Positions 53,723-62,559 of a stretch of 64,000 nt of DNA are shown here, piece after piece (position 1 is the stretch's first letter; every line of letters starts with the position of its first letter). The notes beneath the pieces are model-generated. The model searched no databases. It saw only the letters and a list, made by a program, of their open reading frames with translations, and was not told the DNA's origin. Source of the DNA: Acidobacteriaceae bacterium (GTDB taxonomy: Bacteria; Acidobacteriota; Terriglobia; Terriglobales; Acidobacteriaceae); contig JASHOQ010000114.1 of NCBI GenBank assembly GCA_030041045.1, positions 124,001 to 188,000 of the forward strand, in the 5' to 3' direction. The translations under genes were made by a program, and so were the position numbers.

Positions 53723-56176
53723 TCAGGGTGCGACAATGTCGACGACGGCGCTGTCCGGCGCGCTCCAAGCCGCGGCGCCCGAATGGGTAAGGCGATGGGC
53801 GGCGTCATCCCAGCGCAGTTCGGAGATGGAGCCGGCGCCTTTTTCGTAGGCGTAGGTGGTGCCGTCGTCGTTGAAGAGGGTGAAGACCGCGTCCGCTCCG
53901 GGATAAACGCGCACCTGGGCGATGGACTGGGAATCGTGCGAGCTTTCGACGGGCGTGCCCAGGGGAACGATGGAGCCGGCACGAACGAAGAGTGGAATCG
54001 TATCGATGGACGCGGCGACGGTGATGGTCTGCCCGCCGTGCGCTCGTTCATTTGTCCAGTAGTTGTACCAGTCGGTTCCCGCGGGCAGATAGACCTGGCG
54101 GGTGGTTGCGCCCTGTTCGGTAACCGGCGCCACGAGAAAAGCGGGGCCGAACATGTATTCGTCAGTGAGATCGGCGACGTTGGGGTCGCGAGGAAAGTCG
54201 AGAGGCAGCGCGCGCATGAAGGGCGCGCCGGTGCGCCAGGTGCGATACGCGAGCGAATAAATATAAGGCAGGAGCTGGTAACGCAGGCGCAGATATTTCT
54301 CAAGGATGGGCTCGGCCTCGTGACCGTAAGACCAGACCTCGTTGGACTTGCGGCTGCCGTGGGTGCGCATGATGGGGAGAAACGTGGCGTACTCAAACCA
54401 GCGGGTGTAGAGCTCGGGATAATCGTCGTAGCCGCCGACGTTGTCGCGCGCATCCGAGGGATCAAGCAGCGGCGGGTGCGCGGGATGATGCACGGCGGGG
54501 AGATATTGCCAGCCGCCGGTGTCATTGGACCAGTAGGCGATGCCGGAGGCGGTGACGTCGAGGCCGGTGGGGATCTGGCGTTTGAGCGTATCCCAGGTGG
54601 GGTAAATATCGGAGGACCAGAAGAAGTCGCCGTTGCGCTGGGCGCCGGTAAAGGCGTCGCGGGAGAGAATGAGAGCGCGGCGATCGGGGAAATCTTTTCG
54701 GAAACCGTCGTAGAGCGCGCCGGTGTGGAAGAGGGGGTAGACGTTGAAATCTTCAGTGCCGGGACCGATGGAGAAGTACGCGCCGTTGGGAGGCAGATCG
54801 GGCTCGGTCTCGTCGGCCCAGAGAGCGTCGAATCCCTTGCTCAGAATGTTGTCGCGGATGGTCTGCCAGTACCATTGGGCCGCGGCGGGGTTGGTGGTGT
54901 CGATGTCGGAACCGGCGCGATCGTAAGGCAGGCCGTCGATGGGTGTGCCGTCAGCGAGATGAATGAACCAGCCGTTTTTGCGCAGCTCATCGTAAAAACG
55001 GTCGCCGGGAACGAAGCGCGGCCAGACGCTGATCATGGTTTCAAAGCCCATGGCGTGGAGCTGCCGGTTCATGGCCGCCGGATCGGGCCAGGCGACGGGA
55101 TCGAAGTCCATTTGGCCCATGTTGGTGTAGTAAAACCAGTCGACGACAATGACGTCGGCGGGCAGATGGCGCTGGCGATAGCCGCGCGCCACGGCCATGA
55201 CTTCGTCCTGGCTGGAGTAGCGCTGCTTGCACTGGATGTAGCCGTAGGCGGCTTTGGGCAAGAGCGGCGTGGGGCCGGTAAGGAGCCGGTAGCCCGCGAA
55301 GATTTCGTCGGCCGTGGCGCCGGCAATGACGAAGAAGGAGACGCGGTCGCCCACCTGCGAGGTCCAGGTTGTCCTTTCATTGAAGCCGGCGACGATGGTG
55401 GTCTTGGAGGGATTGTCCCAGAGCAGGCCGTAGCCCTTGTTGGTGATGAGGAAGGGCACGCAAAAGCTGGGCGCGGCGGGAGCCATGTAATCGGCCCAGC
55501 AATCGACAAGATGGCCGCGGTGATCGAGAAAGCCCTGCTGGTTTTGTCCCAGGCCGTAGTAGTGCTCGTCATCGGGCGAGGCGAAGGTTGCGCCGACGGT
55601 GTTGAAGGGCGGATCGGTGGGACGGCGATCGTAGAGGAGATCAGCATCGCCGGCTTTCTGATTGAGCACTTCCTGGGACCAGCCGGTGAGCTCGAGCAGC
55701 TTCGCGCCCTCGGGCGTGGTGAAGGTGATGTGCGCGCCCGGCGTGGAGCCGACGAAATATTTCGCGGTGTCGGGCAGCTTTTGAGGTTTCGGCGCCGGCT
55801 GGGGCGTGTCTAGCGTGGCCACCATGCGCGAGGACTGGAACGAGATGCTGGCGAGAGTGCGATGAATCTGCCAGCCTTCTTTCGAGGGCTGGGCGAGGAT
55901 GCCGTATCCGGGGCCGGCGAGCGCGGCTTCGTGATTCAGGCTGAGGGTTACGCGCAAGATATTCGGCGCATAGGGCTCGAAGACGATGGTCTCGCCCTGC
56001 CGATTGATTTCGAGACGACTGGCGGGTGCGTTGGGGCCGGGTGGTGCGGCGGTCTGCAGCACTTCCGTGATGGTTTTCTGTTCCTGCGGCGAGGGGGCAG
56101 GCGCCTGCGCGGGAGCGAGGGACGCGGCGATGGCGAATCCAGCCAAGAATGCCGAGCAGCAAAAGAGGTTTCTCAA
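53723..56176 (-). CDS. GH31 glycoside hydrolase (alpha-xylosidase/alpha-glucosidase-like)
   Basis: An 817-residue exported enzyme with a signal peptide (1-23), an N-terminal beta domain (YYGLGQNQQGFLDHRG), a TIM-barrel and C-terminal beta domains. The catalytic nucleophile region reads FDALWADETEPD, close to the WxDxxEPD form of alpha-xylosidases, and the acid/base region includes RNGDFFWSSDI. Other GH31 marks are PKAAYGYIQCKQRYSSQDEV and VIVVDWFYYTNMGQMDF. It starts with TTG (56176) after GGAG. Substrate: probably xyloglucan or isoprimeverose-type oligosaccharides, by inference from the motif. Confidence 0.93.
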   Translation of the reverse strand: MRNLFCCSAFLAGFAIAASLAPAQAPAPSPQEQKTITEVLQTAAPPGPNAPASRLEINRQGETIVFEPYAPNILRVTLSLNHEAALAGPGYGILAQPSKEGWQIHRTLASISFQSSRMVATLDTPQPAPKPQKLPDTAKYFVGSTPGAHITFTTPEGAKLLELTGWSQEVLNQKAGDADLLYDRRPTDPPFNTVGATFASPDDEHYYGLGQNQQGFLDHRGHLVDCWADYMAPAAPSFCVPFLITNKGYGLLWDNPSKTTIVAGFNERTTWTSQVGDRVSFFVIAGATADEIFAGYRLLTGPTPLLPKAAYGYIQCKQRYSSQDEVMAVARGYRQRHLPADVIVVDWFYYTNMGQMDFDPVAWPDPAAMNRQLHAMGFETMISVWPRFVPGDRFYDELRKNGWFIHLADGTPIDGLPYDRAGSDIDTTNPAAAQWYWQTIRDNILSKGFDALWADETEPDLPPNGAYFSIGPGTEDFNVYPLFHTGALYDGFRKDFPDRRALILSRDAFTGAQRNGDFFWSSDIYPTWDTLKRQIPTGLDVTASGIAYWSNDTGGWQYLPAVHHPAHPPLLDPSDARDNVGGYDDYPELYTRWFEYATFLPIMRTHGSRKSNEVWSYGHEAEPILEKYLRLRYQLLPYIYSLAYRTWRTGAPFMRALPLDFPRDPNVADLTDEYMFGPAFLVAPVTEQGATTRQVYLPAGTDWYNYWTNERAHGGQTITVAASIDTIPLFVRAGSIVPLGTPVESSHDSQSIAQVRVYPGADAVFTLFNDDGTTYAYEKGAGSISELRWDDAAHRLTHSGAAAWSAPDSAVVDIVAP

Positions 56177-56468
56177 TTAAGCTCCCGAGCGATTTTTGAA
56201 ATGCGCCGCGTGTAACAGTGTATACAGAGCGACCACTGCGGCAGCGGGCCGCGCCCTTCTTTGCCGGGTGCTATTCTATGCGCCGTCCCTCCGGGACTCC
56301 GGGGAAGATTTGTCGAACCCGCTTTCCCCACGCTGAAGCGCGGGGCTATCAAACGCTGCGCCTCCGGCGCGCTTCGTAAGTCATTGCTGTGGCAGATTCC
56401 AATGATGGCCGCGCCCTCCGCCCAGCTCCGCGCTTTCCCGGTTCGATTGCGGGACGGTACGATGAGGC

Positions 56469-57335
56469 GTGACGCGAAGCGAACTGGGCTGGCAATCGAA
56501 GCTGGTGCTGCTGGTGGTGCTGCCGTTTGTGGGCGCGGACGTACTGCTGGAGACGCGCTTCTGGCTGGTGCAGGAGCCGCGCGTGGCCGCGTGGACGCTG
56601 GGTTTGAGCGCATTGCTGGGAATTGTTACCTGGGTTCTGCGCGCAGCCACGCCTGCGGCTGCGGCGACGGGCGCGGCCATCACGGCGGCGCTGATGTTTT
56701 CGACGGCGCCGAGCCCTTTCGACCCGTGGCACACGGCGCTGGCGCCGGTGCTGGCGGTTGCGCTGCTGGCGTTTGCGGCCACGCGCGTGGGCCGCGCGCG
56801 CAAGGAGCAACTGGGAACGGCGGAGAAGCGCAGAGGCCGTTCCGCCGCGCAGGTGAGCGCGAACCTGGGCGTGGCGGCGCTGGCTACGGGCGAAGCGGCG
56901 AAGATCTGGCTCTTGGGCACGCGCTGGCATGCGCATGGACTGGCGCCCTTGTTCGCGGCGAGCCTTGCGGCGCTGGCGGAAGCCGCAGCCGACACAGTTT
57001 CGTCTGAAATCGGGCAGGTGGTTGGCGGGCGGCCGCGCATGATTACTTCACTCCAAAGCGTGGATCCCGGGCGGGACGGGGCCTTGAGCCCAGGGGGAAC
57101 CCTTGCCGGCATCGCTGCGGGGGTGCTTGTGGCGGCTCTGGGAACGTATGCGCTGCGCGGCAACGCACGTTTTTTCTGGATGAGCAGCGGGGGCGCGATT
57201 TTCGGGCTGTTCTTCGACAGCCTGCTGGGCGCGGCGCTGGAGCAGCGGGGCTGGCTGAACAATGACGCGGTGAATTTTCTTTCGACGGGGAGCGCGGCGG
57301 CGGTTGCGCTGGCGGTGTGGATGTCGCTGCGGTAG
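56469..57335 (+). CDS. DUF92-family membrane protein
   Basis: A 288-residue protein with about six transmembrane helices. The conserved core reads SANLGVAALATGEAAKIW, LAALAEAAADTVSSEIGQV, and GALSPGGTLAGIAAGVLVAA, with GLFFDSLLGAALEQRGWLNN later; these match DUF92 (TIGR00297). Eukaryotic relatives include VTE6 (phytyl-phosphate kinase) in plants, so a polyprenyl-phosphate kinase role is possible but unproven in bacteria. Start is GTG 56469 after GAGG. Confidence 0.85.
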   Translation: MTRSELGWQSKLVLLVVLPFVGADVLLETRFWLVQEPRVAAWTLGLSALLGIVTWVLRAATPAAAATGAAITAALMFSTAPSPFDPWHTALAPVLAVALLAFAATRVGRARKEQLGTAEKRRGRSAAQVSANLGVAALATGEAAKIWLLGTRWHAHGLAPLFAASLAALAEAAADTVSSEIGQVVGGRPRMITSLQSVDPGRDGALSPGGTLAGIAAGVLVAALGTYALRGNARFFWMSSGGAIFGLFFDSLLGAALEQRGWLNNDAVNFLSTGSAAAVALAVWMSLR

Positions 57336-57390
57336 GCTCTTTGGTCGTGCCCTTCCACCCTAGCCCATCAAGGAGCGATGCTTCCAGTGC

Positions 57391-57476
57391 GGCCGTCCCT
57401 ACGGGACGGCGAACGAGCCCCGGCCCTCTTCTCAGGGCTTCGCCCTGGGCTATTATCGGCTCTCCCTACGGGAGAG
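57391..57476. repeat. Dispersed palindromic intergenic repeat (degenerate copy 3)
   Basis: Contains ccgtccctacgggacgg, then tcagggcttcgccctgggctatt, then ctctccctacgggagag, in the same order as 43411-43516 and 49864-49972. It lies in the gene-free stretch 57336-57881. Confidence 0.8.
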
Positions 57477-57629
57477 TCGGGTGCTCCGAGCGTTCCAAGA
57501 ATCGTGCTTTCCCACCCTAATTGCTCAGCCACCCCGCGGACCAATGCCTGTCCGCGGGGGCCCGGCGAACGCGTTTGGGATGGGGCACCCGGTTTCGTGC
57601 CGGGTTGAGAATAGCGAAATGAGTCAGTG

Positions 57630-57821
57630 CTTTCCCAGGTCTCAAGAGCGAGACCTGGGGCACCCATTTTCGTGCGGAATTCAGGTCTTTACCCCGCCCA
57701 AGCGAAGCTTGGACGGGGCACCCGGCTTTCCCAGGTCCCAAGAGCGAGACCTGGGGCACCCATTTTCGTGCGGAATTCAGGTCTTTACCCCGCCCAAGCG
57801 AAGCTTGGACGGGGCACCCGG
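57630..57821. repeat. Tandem duplication of a 96-bp REP-like unit
   Basis: Two adjacent copies (57630-57725 and 57726-57821) differ at a single base. Each contains an accaggt-type stem (CCCAGGTCTC-aagagc-GAGACCTGGGG) and CCCGCCCAAGC-gaa-GCTTGGACGGGG. A single diverged copy is at 37612-37706. Confidence 0.95.
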
Positions 57822-57827
57822 CACCGA

Positions 57828-57875
57828 ACTCGCTGACTTGCTAACTTGCCAGCTCGCTGACTTGCTGACTCGCTG
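57828..57875. repeat. 8-9 bp tandem repeat (ctcgctgactt type)
   Basis: Units such as ctcgctga, cttgctaa, cttgccag, ctcgctga and cttgctga run up to 7 bases before the stop of the YdcF-like gene. They are the reverse complement style of 51041-51082. Confidence 0.8.
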
Positions 57876-57881
57876 CACACT

Positions 57882-58508
57882 TCAGTGCAGGCCCATCCGC
57901 CAAAGCGTATAGCTGAGGATTTCGTGGGCGAGGCGCTCGGCTTCGAGGGTTTTGTCTTCCACGGCGGGGCGCGGGCGCGGCGAGGTGAGCACGTCCAGGC
58001 CGTCGGTGGCGAGGATGGCGTGAATGCGGAAGAGATGCGTGCCGTCGCTTACGATCACCAGGCGGCGCAAGCCGTTGGTGCGGGCAATGACGGCGATGCG
58101 CCGCGCGGACTCCTCGGTGTTGCGGCTCTCGGTTTCAGCGATGATGTTCTGCTCGGGAACGCCCTGGCTCATGAGGTAATCGCGGCCTACGGAGCCTTCG
58201 GAGTAGGCGTCTCCGCCTTCGCCGCCGAGGGTGATGATGAGCGGGGCGATGCCGCGGTGGTAAAGGTCGAGCGCGTGGTCGAGCCGTGCGCGAAAGACGG
58301 GCGAGGGGCGGCCGTCGTACTCGGCGGCGCCGAAGACGCCGATGGCATCAGCGGGCGCGGCCTGGTCGAGGTTGGCGTAGCGCTCGATCTGGAGGTAGAC
58401 CCAGCGGCACCAGACGACGCTTGCGGCGGCAAACACAACGAACAGGGCGAGCAGCACGCCCAGTACCGGTCTGCGCCGCTTTGCGCCTGTTCCGCGTTGC
58501 TTAAGCAT
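57882..58508 (-). CDS. YdcF/DUF218-family protein
   Basis: A 208-residue protein with an N-terminal transmembrane helix (about 14-35) and a DUF218 domain: DAIGVFGAAEYDGRPSPVFR, PLIITLGGEGGD, DYLMSQGVPEQNIIAETES, NTEESARRIAVIAR and LVIVSDGTHLFRIH. DUF218 proteins such as ElyC and SanA act in envelope or lipid-carrier homeostasis; YdcF binds SAM. The ATG at 58508 lies 4 bases past the upstream gene's stop, so they form an operon. Confidence 0.88.
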   Translation of the reverse strand: MLKQRGTGAKRRRPVLGVLLALFVVFAAASVVWCRWVYLQIERYANLDQAAPADAIGVFGAAEYDGRPSPVFRARLDHALDLYHRGIAPLIITLGGEGGDAYSEGSVGRDYLMSQGVPEQNIIAETESRNTEESARRIAVIARTNGLRRLVIVSDGTHLFRIHAILATDGLDVLTSPRPRPAVEDKTLEAERLAHEILSYTLWRMGLH

Positions 58509-58512
58509 CTGG

Positions 58513-59157
58513 TTACCGCTGCAGGACCATGACCACTTCAGAGGTGGGAATTGCGCCCTCGCGCAGAACTTCCCAGCGGCCGGGGCCGAGGGAGAGATCG
58601 ACAATGGTGGTGGGCAGGGAGCGGCCGGTGGGACCGCCATCGACAATGAGCGGAATGCGGTCGCCGATCTGGTCGCGGACGCAGCCGGCGTGGGTGCATT
58701 CGCTGGCGCCCTGCAGATTGGCGGACGTGGCCGTGATGGGCAGACCGAAACGATCGACCACGGCGCGGGGAATGGCGGAGTCGGGCACGCGCAGCGCCAC
58801 GTTGCCGGTATTGGCCGTGGAGCGCAGGGGCAGCTTGCTGCTGGCGCGCACAATGATGGTGAGCGGGCCCGGCCAGAAGCGGTCGGCCAGTTTGTCGAGC
58901 ATGATGTCGGTGTCGCGCGCAAGCGTGTAGGCCTGGGTGAGACCGGAGATGAGAAGCGAAAGGGGCTTGTGTTTCTGGCGCGTCTTGATCTGGTAAATGC
59001 GTTCCACGGCGTGCAGGTTCACAGGGTCAACGGCGAGGCCGTAAAACGTGTCTGTGGGCAGGGCGATGACATCGCCCTTGCGCAGGCAGGCGACGATATA
59101 GTCGATCCGGTCCGGTTGGGGTTCATCGGGATGGACGCGCAAGATTTCCGCGAACAA
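58513..59157 (-). CDS. Sua5/YciO/YrdC L-threonylcarbamoyladenylate synthase-like protein
   Basis: A 214-residue protein with VIALPTDTFYGLAVDPVN, IYQIKTRQKHKPLSLLI, RFWPGPLTIIV, NVALRVPD and TATSANLQG, the YrdC-fold motifs. It should form threonylcarbamoyl-AMP from threonine, bicarbonate and ATP for tRNA t6A modification. The KxR(...)KPL and SxN motifs needed for binding are intact. It lacks the C-terminal Sua5 domain, so it is TsaC/YciO-length. Start TTG 59157, with TAGG 5 bases upstream. Confidence 0.92.
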   Translation of the reverse strand: MFAEILRVHPDEPQPDRIDYIVACLRKGDVIALPTDTFYGLAVDPVNLHAVERIYQIKTRQKHKPLSLLISGLTQAYTLARDTDIMLDKLADRFWPGPLTIIVRASSKLPLRSTANTGNVALRVPDSAIPRAVVDRFGLPITATSANLQGASECTHAGCVRDQIGDRIPLIVDGGPTGRSLPTTIVDLSLGPGRWEVLREGAIPTSEVVMVLQR

Positions 59158-59293
59158 GAAGGCCTACCTCTATCCCCGAAACAGAGAAAACGCTACAAAC
59201 TCGGAAGCTATCACAGCCCGCCACGGCGGGCAAGTTCGGGAGCCGCACAAGAGAGTTTCGAATGGGGGCGCTTAGAATCGCCTGTAGACAGGA

Positions 59294-60250
59294 ATGGGTT
59301 TTGGTCCGATGCCTGTTCGTATTGTACAGAGCAAACAGAACGCGCGGGTGAAGGAGCTGCGGAAGGCGCTTGCGCAGCCGGGCCGAGGCGCGCACGGGCA
59401 CGTGGGCATTGAAGGGTCGAAGATGGTCGAAGAGGCGCTGCGTGCCGGGTTGCAGGTGAAGACTGTATTCGTGGCCCAGGGGTGGGAGCGGTTGGTGGGG
59501 GCCATGCGCCTGCCGGCCACGACGGAGATTCTGCGGCTTCCGCACGCGATTCTCAGCGCCGCGCTCGCCACGGAGACGCCGCAGGCGGTGGCGGCGCTGG
59601 TTGAGCCACCGGCGTGGAGTTGGGAGAGCCTGTTGAGGGTGCGACACGGTTGCGCGCCGCTGGTTCTGGTGCTTGCGGGCTTGCAGGATCCGGGAAACCT
59701 GGGAACCATTCTGCGTTCGGCCGAGGCGTTTGGCGCGAGCGGTGTGGTGAGCCTGCCGGGAACTGTGAGCGCGTGGAATGCGAAGGCGGTGAGGGCTTCG
59801 GCGGGGAGCGTGTTTCGCGTGCCGGTGCTGCCAGCGAGCGCGGATGAGTGCTTTGCGCGGCTGCGCGAGGCGGGCGTGAAGATCCGGACGACGGCGGCAG
59901 AAGGGGCGGCGCGCAGCGCCGAGGCGGCAGATCGCGCGGACCTCACGGCGCCGGTTGCGCTGCTGATCGGCAATGAAGGCAACGGAGTTTCGGCGGAGCT
60001 TGCGGCGCGAGCGGACGGTGCGATCACGATTCCCTGCCCCGGCCCGGTGGAGAGCCTGAACGCGGCGGTTGCGGCGAGCGTGCTGCTGTATGAGGCGTCA
60101 CGGCAGCGGGGTTTTTCGGTTTCCCACCCATTCTCCGCCGCCGCAGGCGGCGCTGGAGAATGGATGGGGCACGGGGAGAGGATGGGGCACGGGGAGTCGA
60201 TTGGGCAGGGAAAGTCCGCGGCAAAGAAGACTGCGAGGAGAGCGCGATGA
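59294..60250 (+). CDS. SpoU/TrmH-family RNA 2'-O-methyltransferase with repeat-derived tail
   Basis: A 318-residue protein. An N-terminal substrate-binding part (KQNARVKELRKALAQPGRG, then GSKMVEEAL) precedes a SPOUT domain with LAGLQDPGNLGTILRSAEAF (motif 1), LLIGNEGNGVS (motif 2) and IPCPGPVESLNAAVAASVLL (motif 3). It should methylate rRNA or tRNA ribose. The last 45 residues (SHPFSAAAGGAGEWMGHGER onward) are low complexity and are encoded by a palindromic repeat. ATG 59294 or 59309; the latter fits the family start better. Its stop overlaps the rarA ATG (ATGA). Confidence 0.9.
   Translation: MGFGPMPVRIVQSKQNARVKELRKALAQPGRGAHGHVGIEGSKMVEEALRAGLQVKTVFVAQGWERLVGAMRLPATTEILRLPHAILSAALATETPQAVAALVEPPAWSWESLLRVRHGCAPLVLVLAGLQDPGNLGTILRSAEAFGASGVVSLPGTVSAWNAKAVRASAGSVFRVPVLPASADECFARLREAGVKIRTTAAEGAARSAEAADRADLTAPVALLIGNEGNGVSAELAARADGAITIPCPGPVESLNAAVAASVLLYEASRQRGFSVSHPFSAAAGGAGEWMGHGERMGHGESIGQGKSAAKKTARRAR
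60123..60169. repeat. Palindromic repeat inside the trmH-like coding end
   Basis: The sequence cccacccattctccgccgcc ... ggagaatggatgggg is the same type as the intergenic palindrome at 41825-41864. It is read in frame as part of the C-terminal tail, and two further gaggatggggcacgg copies follow it. Confidence 0.8.
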
Positions 60251-61596
60251 GCTTATTCGAGCAGATGCCTGCGCAGCCGCCGCGTGGCGTGAAGAGCACG
60301 CGCGCCGGCGGCGCGCCGCTCGCCGAACGGATGCGGCCGCGCAGCCTGGACGAACTCGTCGGCCAGGAGCATCTGGTGGGACCGGGCAAGCCGCTGCGCG
60401 TGCAGATCGAGCGCGATGACGCGAGCTCGATGATCTTCTGGGGTCCGCCGGGGGTGGGCAAGACCACGCTGGCGAAGATCATTGCCGAGACCACGCAGGC
60501 GAGCTTCATCGAGTTCTCCGCGGTGATGAGCGGCATCAAGGAGATCAAGCAGGTGATGGTGGATGCGGCCAAGGCCGCGGAACTGCGCTCGCGGACGATT
60601 CTCTTTGTGGACGAGATTCACCGCTTCAACAAGGCGCAGCAGGATGCGTTTCTGCCCTACGTGGAGCGGGGCACGATAAGGCTGATTGGCGCGACCACCG
60701 AGAATCCGTCGTTCGAAGTGATCTCCGCGCTGCTCTCGCGCTGCCGCGTGTATGTGCTGGAGCCGCTCAAGGACGAGCAGATTGCACTGCTGCTCCGGCG
60801 CGCGCTGGAGGACCGCGAGCGCGGCCTGGGTGCACAGGAGCTCCAGGCCGATGACGATGCCTTGGAATTGATCGCGGGCTACGCAAGCGGCGATTGCCGC
60901 ACGGCCTACAACGCGCTTGAAGTGGCGGCGCAACTGGCGACGGCCGATGAAAGCAAGCACATCGCCAAGGCCATCGCAGCCGAAGCGATCCAGCGGCGCG
61001 TGCTGATGTACGACAAGCAGGGCGAGGAGCACTTCAACCTGATCAGCGCGCTACACAAGAGCGTGCGCAACTCCGATGCGGACGCGGCGCTCTATTGGCT
61101 GGGGCGGATGCTGGCCGCAGGCGAGGATCCGCTGTATCTGGCGCGGCGCATCGTGCGCATGGCCGTCGAAGACATCGGTTTGGCTGCGCCGGAAGCTCTG
61201 CATCTGTGCCTGGCGGCGAAAGAGACGTACGATTTTCTGGGCTCGCCGGAGGGCGAGCTGGCGCTGGCGGAAGCGGTGGTTTATCTCGCGTTGGCGCCGA
61301 AGTCGAACGCAGTGTACACCGCGTACGGCGCGGCGCAGGAGGACATCGAGCGCACGCGCCAGGAGCCGGTGCCGCTGCACCTGCGCAACGCGCCGACGAA
61401 GCTGATGAAGGAGCTGGGCTACGCTGCCGGTTACAAGTATGCGCACGACGAAGAGGGGAAGGTTTCCGATATGGATTGCCTGCCGGATTCGCTCAAGGGG
61501 CGCAGCTATTACGTGCCCACGCAGGAGGGACGGGAAAAGCAGTTGGCGGCGCGGATGGAGGAGATCAGGCGAATCAAAGCTGCAAAACGCGGGTAA
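60247..61596 (+). CDS. rarA: Replication-associated recombination protein A (RarA/MgsA)
   Basis: A 449-residue AAA+ ATPase of the clamp-loader type that acts at stalled replication forks. Motifs: ERMRPRSLDELVGQEHLVG, Walker A GPPGVGKT (66-73), Walker B LFVDEIHRFNKAQQD, sensor 1 GATTENPSFE, and the MgsA C-terminal region (ISALHKSVRNSDADAALYWL). Length is normal. It is translationally coupled to the methyltransferase gene. Confidence 0.96.
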   Translation: MSLFEQMPAQPPRGVKSTRAGGAPLAERMRPRSLDELVGQEHLVGPGKPLRVQIERDDASSMIFWGPPGVGKTTLAKIIAETTQASFIEFSAVMSGIKEIKQVMVDAAKAAELRSRTILFVDEIHRFNKAQQDAFLPYVERGTIRLIGATTENPSFEVISALLSRCRVYVLEPLKDEQIALLLRRALEDRERGLGAQELQADDDALELIAGYASGDCRTAYNALEVAAQLATADESKHIAKAIAAEAIQRRVLMYDKQGEEHFNLISALHKSVRNSDADAALYWLGRMLAAGEDPLYLARRIVRMAVEDIGLAAPEALHLCLAAKETYDFLGSPEGELALAEAVVYLALAPKSNAVYTAYGAAQEDIERTRQEPVPLHLRNAPTKLMKELGYAAGYKYAHDEEGKVSDMDCLPDSLKGRSYYVPTQEGREKQLAARMEEIRRIKAAKRG

Positions 61597-61606
61597 CGGC
61601 CCTATA

Positions 61607-61813
61607 TTAACTTTGATCCTTTGGTTTTTGGTTTCGCGATTTTTGCATGCCTTCGCGCGCCAGCCGCGCAGCCTCGTTCATGCGCTCGATGGACGCAATC
61701 TTCTCCGGCCAGGTTCGCGACTTGAGAAATGCGCGCATCGAAGCTTTGGCTCGTGCGTTAAACGCGGCCTTTTCTTCGTCGATTTTAAGCAAATCTTGCC
61801 CACTATCGCCCAT
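61607..61813 (-). CDS. Small hypothetical protein (68 aa)
   Basis: A helical, charged protein starting MGDSGQDLLKIDEEKAAFNA, with a segment RTWPEKIASIERMNEAARLA. Similar W-x-x-K-I-x-S-I-E-R-M-N patterns occur in many short bacterial proteins, some beside toxin-antitoxin or restriction genes, but I know no function. It is convergent with rarA (10 bases apart). No ribosome site is evident before the ATG at 61813, so the gene is called on composition. Confidence 0.55.
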   Translation of the reverse strand: MGDSGQDLLKIDEEKAAFNARAKASMRAFLKSRTWPEKIASIERMNEAARLAREGMQKSRNQKPKDQS

Positions 61814-61862
61814 GAGTTCAGCGTGACGGCACTACCGCTGCTGCGCCGCGCAGACTCCTCGT

Positions 61863-62048
61863 TCAGTCTTCGTGCGTGGGGAAGTTGTAAGTTTTGGCGT
61901 CGCCGGTTTCCATTTCTTCATCGAGTCCGGTCGAATCGGCGATGTGGACGGTTCCGAGCGAGTCGTTGAACATCGCGTAGCCGGCATTCTCCTCGTCATC
62001 GAACGGCCGGCCGGGCATGGAGTAGGTCAGCCTGGAATCCTTGCTCAT
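61863..62048 (-). CDS. Small acidic hypothetical protein (61 aa)
   Basis: Begins MSKDSRLTYSMPGRPFDDEE and is strongly acidic, with a Gly/Asp/Glu-rich end. GAGGAG stands 6 bases before the ATG at 62048, a good ribosome site. The tail TGDAKTYNFPTHED and the lack of hydrophobic segments suggest a soluble, partly disordered protein. No family recognised. Confidence 0.65.
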   Translation of the reverse strand: MSKDSRLTYSMPGRPFDDEENAGYAMFNDSLGTVHIADSTGLDEEMETGDAKTYNFPTHED

Positions 62049-62260
62049 GATGGTCTCCTCGAAGGTAAGACTTGAGCTTTCCGGGTTCAGGTTTTGCGGA
62101 GGGTGGACGCTACCTGATGGCGCCTTGCCGTGGAGCGCCCCCTGCGCACTGCCGACTTCAAGAACATTCTGCACTGAAACGGTCTAAAAATGGTATGAGA
62201 ATCTTTGAGATTTTGGCCAAATCTTGCCTTGGCGGCCCATTATGGTCTCCAGATTGGCTG

Positions 62261-62461
62261 TCAGGCGGCTGGTGCGGAGATCGCTCTGAACAGCGCCGGA
62301 GGCGATGCTTGGCTGCCGCTTGAGACTGGCGCTTGGCCACCGCGTGCAATCGAGTCAGCCGGATCGATGGTGCCGAGGAAACCATTCACCATGCCGTCGC
62401 CGGATTTCTTTTCTATAAATCCGCCGGGTTGGGTATGCGCGGACAGCAATTTTGCGCTCAT
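62261..62461 (-). CDS. Small hypothetical protein (66 aa)
   Basis: Begins MSAKLLSAHTQPGGFIEKKS and has a FLGTIDPADSIARGGQA block. AGGAGACGATTGCGA precedes the ATG at 62461, nearly the same leader as that of the TonB-like gene (AGGAGACGATTGCC). No known domain. The 430 bases around it (62049-62560) hold no other supported gene. The call depends on the ribosome site. Confidence 0.4.
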   Translation of the reverse strand: MSAKLLSAHTQPGGFIEKKSGDGMVNGFLGTIDPADSIARGGQAPVSSGSQASPPALFRAISAPAA

Positions 62462-62559
62462 TCGCAATCGTCTCCTGGCGTTAGGTTGCGAGCGTGGCAC
62501 ACGGCGATGGGCGCGGGTTTAAGTTGGTTCCTCGTTCTCATGCTATGCTTGCCGGAATC

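Noticed and set aside
53783-55813. A 676-codon plus-strand open frame
   Set aside because: It is the antisense of the GH31 gene, whose active-site motifs are intact.
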